A model generated the notes under the pieces. That model was not told where the DNA came from, did not search any database, and saw only the letters and a list, made by a program, of their open reading frames with translations. Positions 6,894 through 7,041 of a DNA stretch of 7,041 nt are shown here, in pieces (the first letter of the stretch is position 1; the number at the start of each line of letters is the position of its first letter). The position numbers and the translations under genes are program-made. Origin of the DNA: Comamonadaceae bacterium (lineage in GTDB: Bacteria > Pseudomonadota > Gammaproteobacteria > Burkholderiales > Burkholderiaceae); contig CANCGU010000138.1 of assembly GCA_947377705.1 (NCBI GenBank), positions 1 through 7,041 on the forward strand. The letters are read 5' to 3'.

Positions 6894-7041
6894 ATGACCA
6901 TCTCCATCAAAGACGCCCAAGGCGCACAAGGCATGCGTATCGCGGGCAAACTGGCCTCCGAAGTTCTCGATTTCATTACCCCGCATGTGGTGCCGGGTGT
7001 GACGACCAACCAGCTCGACAAGCTTTGTTATGACTACATCA
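6894..7041 (+). CDS. map: Type I methionine aminopeptidase, 3'-truncated by window edge
   Basis: The first 49 codons are visible. Map removes the initiator methionine from nascent proteins at the ribosome and is a metal-dependent cytosolic enzyme of about 265 residues. The visible part (TISIKDAQGAQGMRIAGKLA, then PHVVPGVTTNQLDKLCYDYI) aligns without gaps in the key stretches to the E. coli Map N-terminus as I recall it (MRVAGRLAAEVL, KPGVSTGELD, CNDYI). The metal ligands lie beyond the window. ATG 6894 gives the canonical N-terminus (M-T-I-S-I-K, like M-A-I-S-I-K). An in-frame ATG at 6873 would add seven residues, but it is upstream of the -10 box and has no good ribosome-binding site. The gene diverges from purL, with 156 bp between the two start codons. 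Confidence 0.93.
   Translation, partial: MTISIKDAQGAQGMRIAGKLASEVLDFITPHVVPGVTTNQLDKLCYDYI

Overview
The window is ordinary, gene-dense, moderately high-GC chromosome from a betaproteobacterium. From memory, the proteins look like family Comamonadaceae (order Burkholderiales). The PurL sequence, the small secreted PpiC-type isomerase and the G/C-rich palindrome inside purL all fit that family. I cannot name a genus with confidence. Every gene present is a core or housekeeping gene. I see no phage, transposase, CRISPR array, tRNA or rRNA.

Layout: (1) 1-573, + strand, the 3' part of a parvulin-type peptidyl-prolyl isomerase gene, followed by a clear intrinsic terminator at 596-622. (2) 639-2636, + strand, complete rlhA, a U32-family protein needed for hydroxylation of a 23S rRNA cytidine. 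(3) 2652-6737, - strand, complete purL (FGAM synthase), convergent with rlhA across only 15 bp. (4) 6738-6893, a 156-bp divergent intergenic region holding the purL ribosome-binding site and candidate promoters for purL and map. (5) 6894 to the window end, + strand, the first 49 codons of map (type I methionine aminopeptidase). No stretch over 300 bases lacks a gene.

The genes do not form one pathway. Their shared theme is basic growth: envelope protein folding, rRNA modification, de novo purine synthesis and N-terminal methionine removal. Orientation alternates, so rlhA, purL and map are probably separate transcription units.

Two things go beyond routine annotation. First, PurL carries about 19 extra residues (610-628) encoded by a G/C-rich palindromic sequence that resembles a dispersed repeat I associate with Comamonadaceae intergenic regions. 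Removing it restores a normal-length loop, so it looks like an in-frame repeat insertion into an essential-type enzyme. Second, rlhA and map share the same start architecture, GATAATT followed by six bases and then ATG, with no good Shine-Dalgarno sequence. This places the predicted transcription start on the A of the ATG and suggests leaderless mRNAs. I found no evidence of a wholly new multi-gene system.
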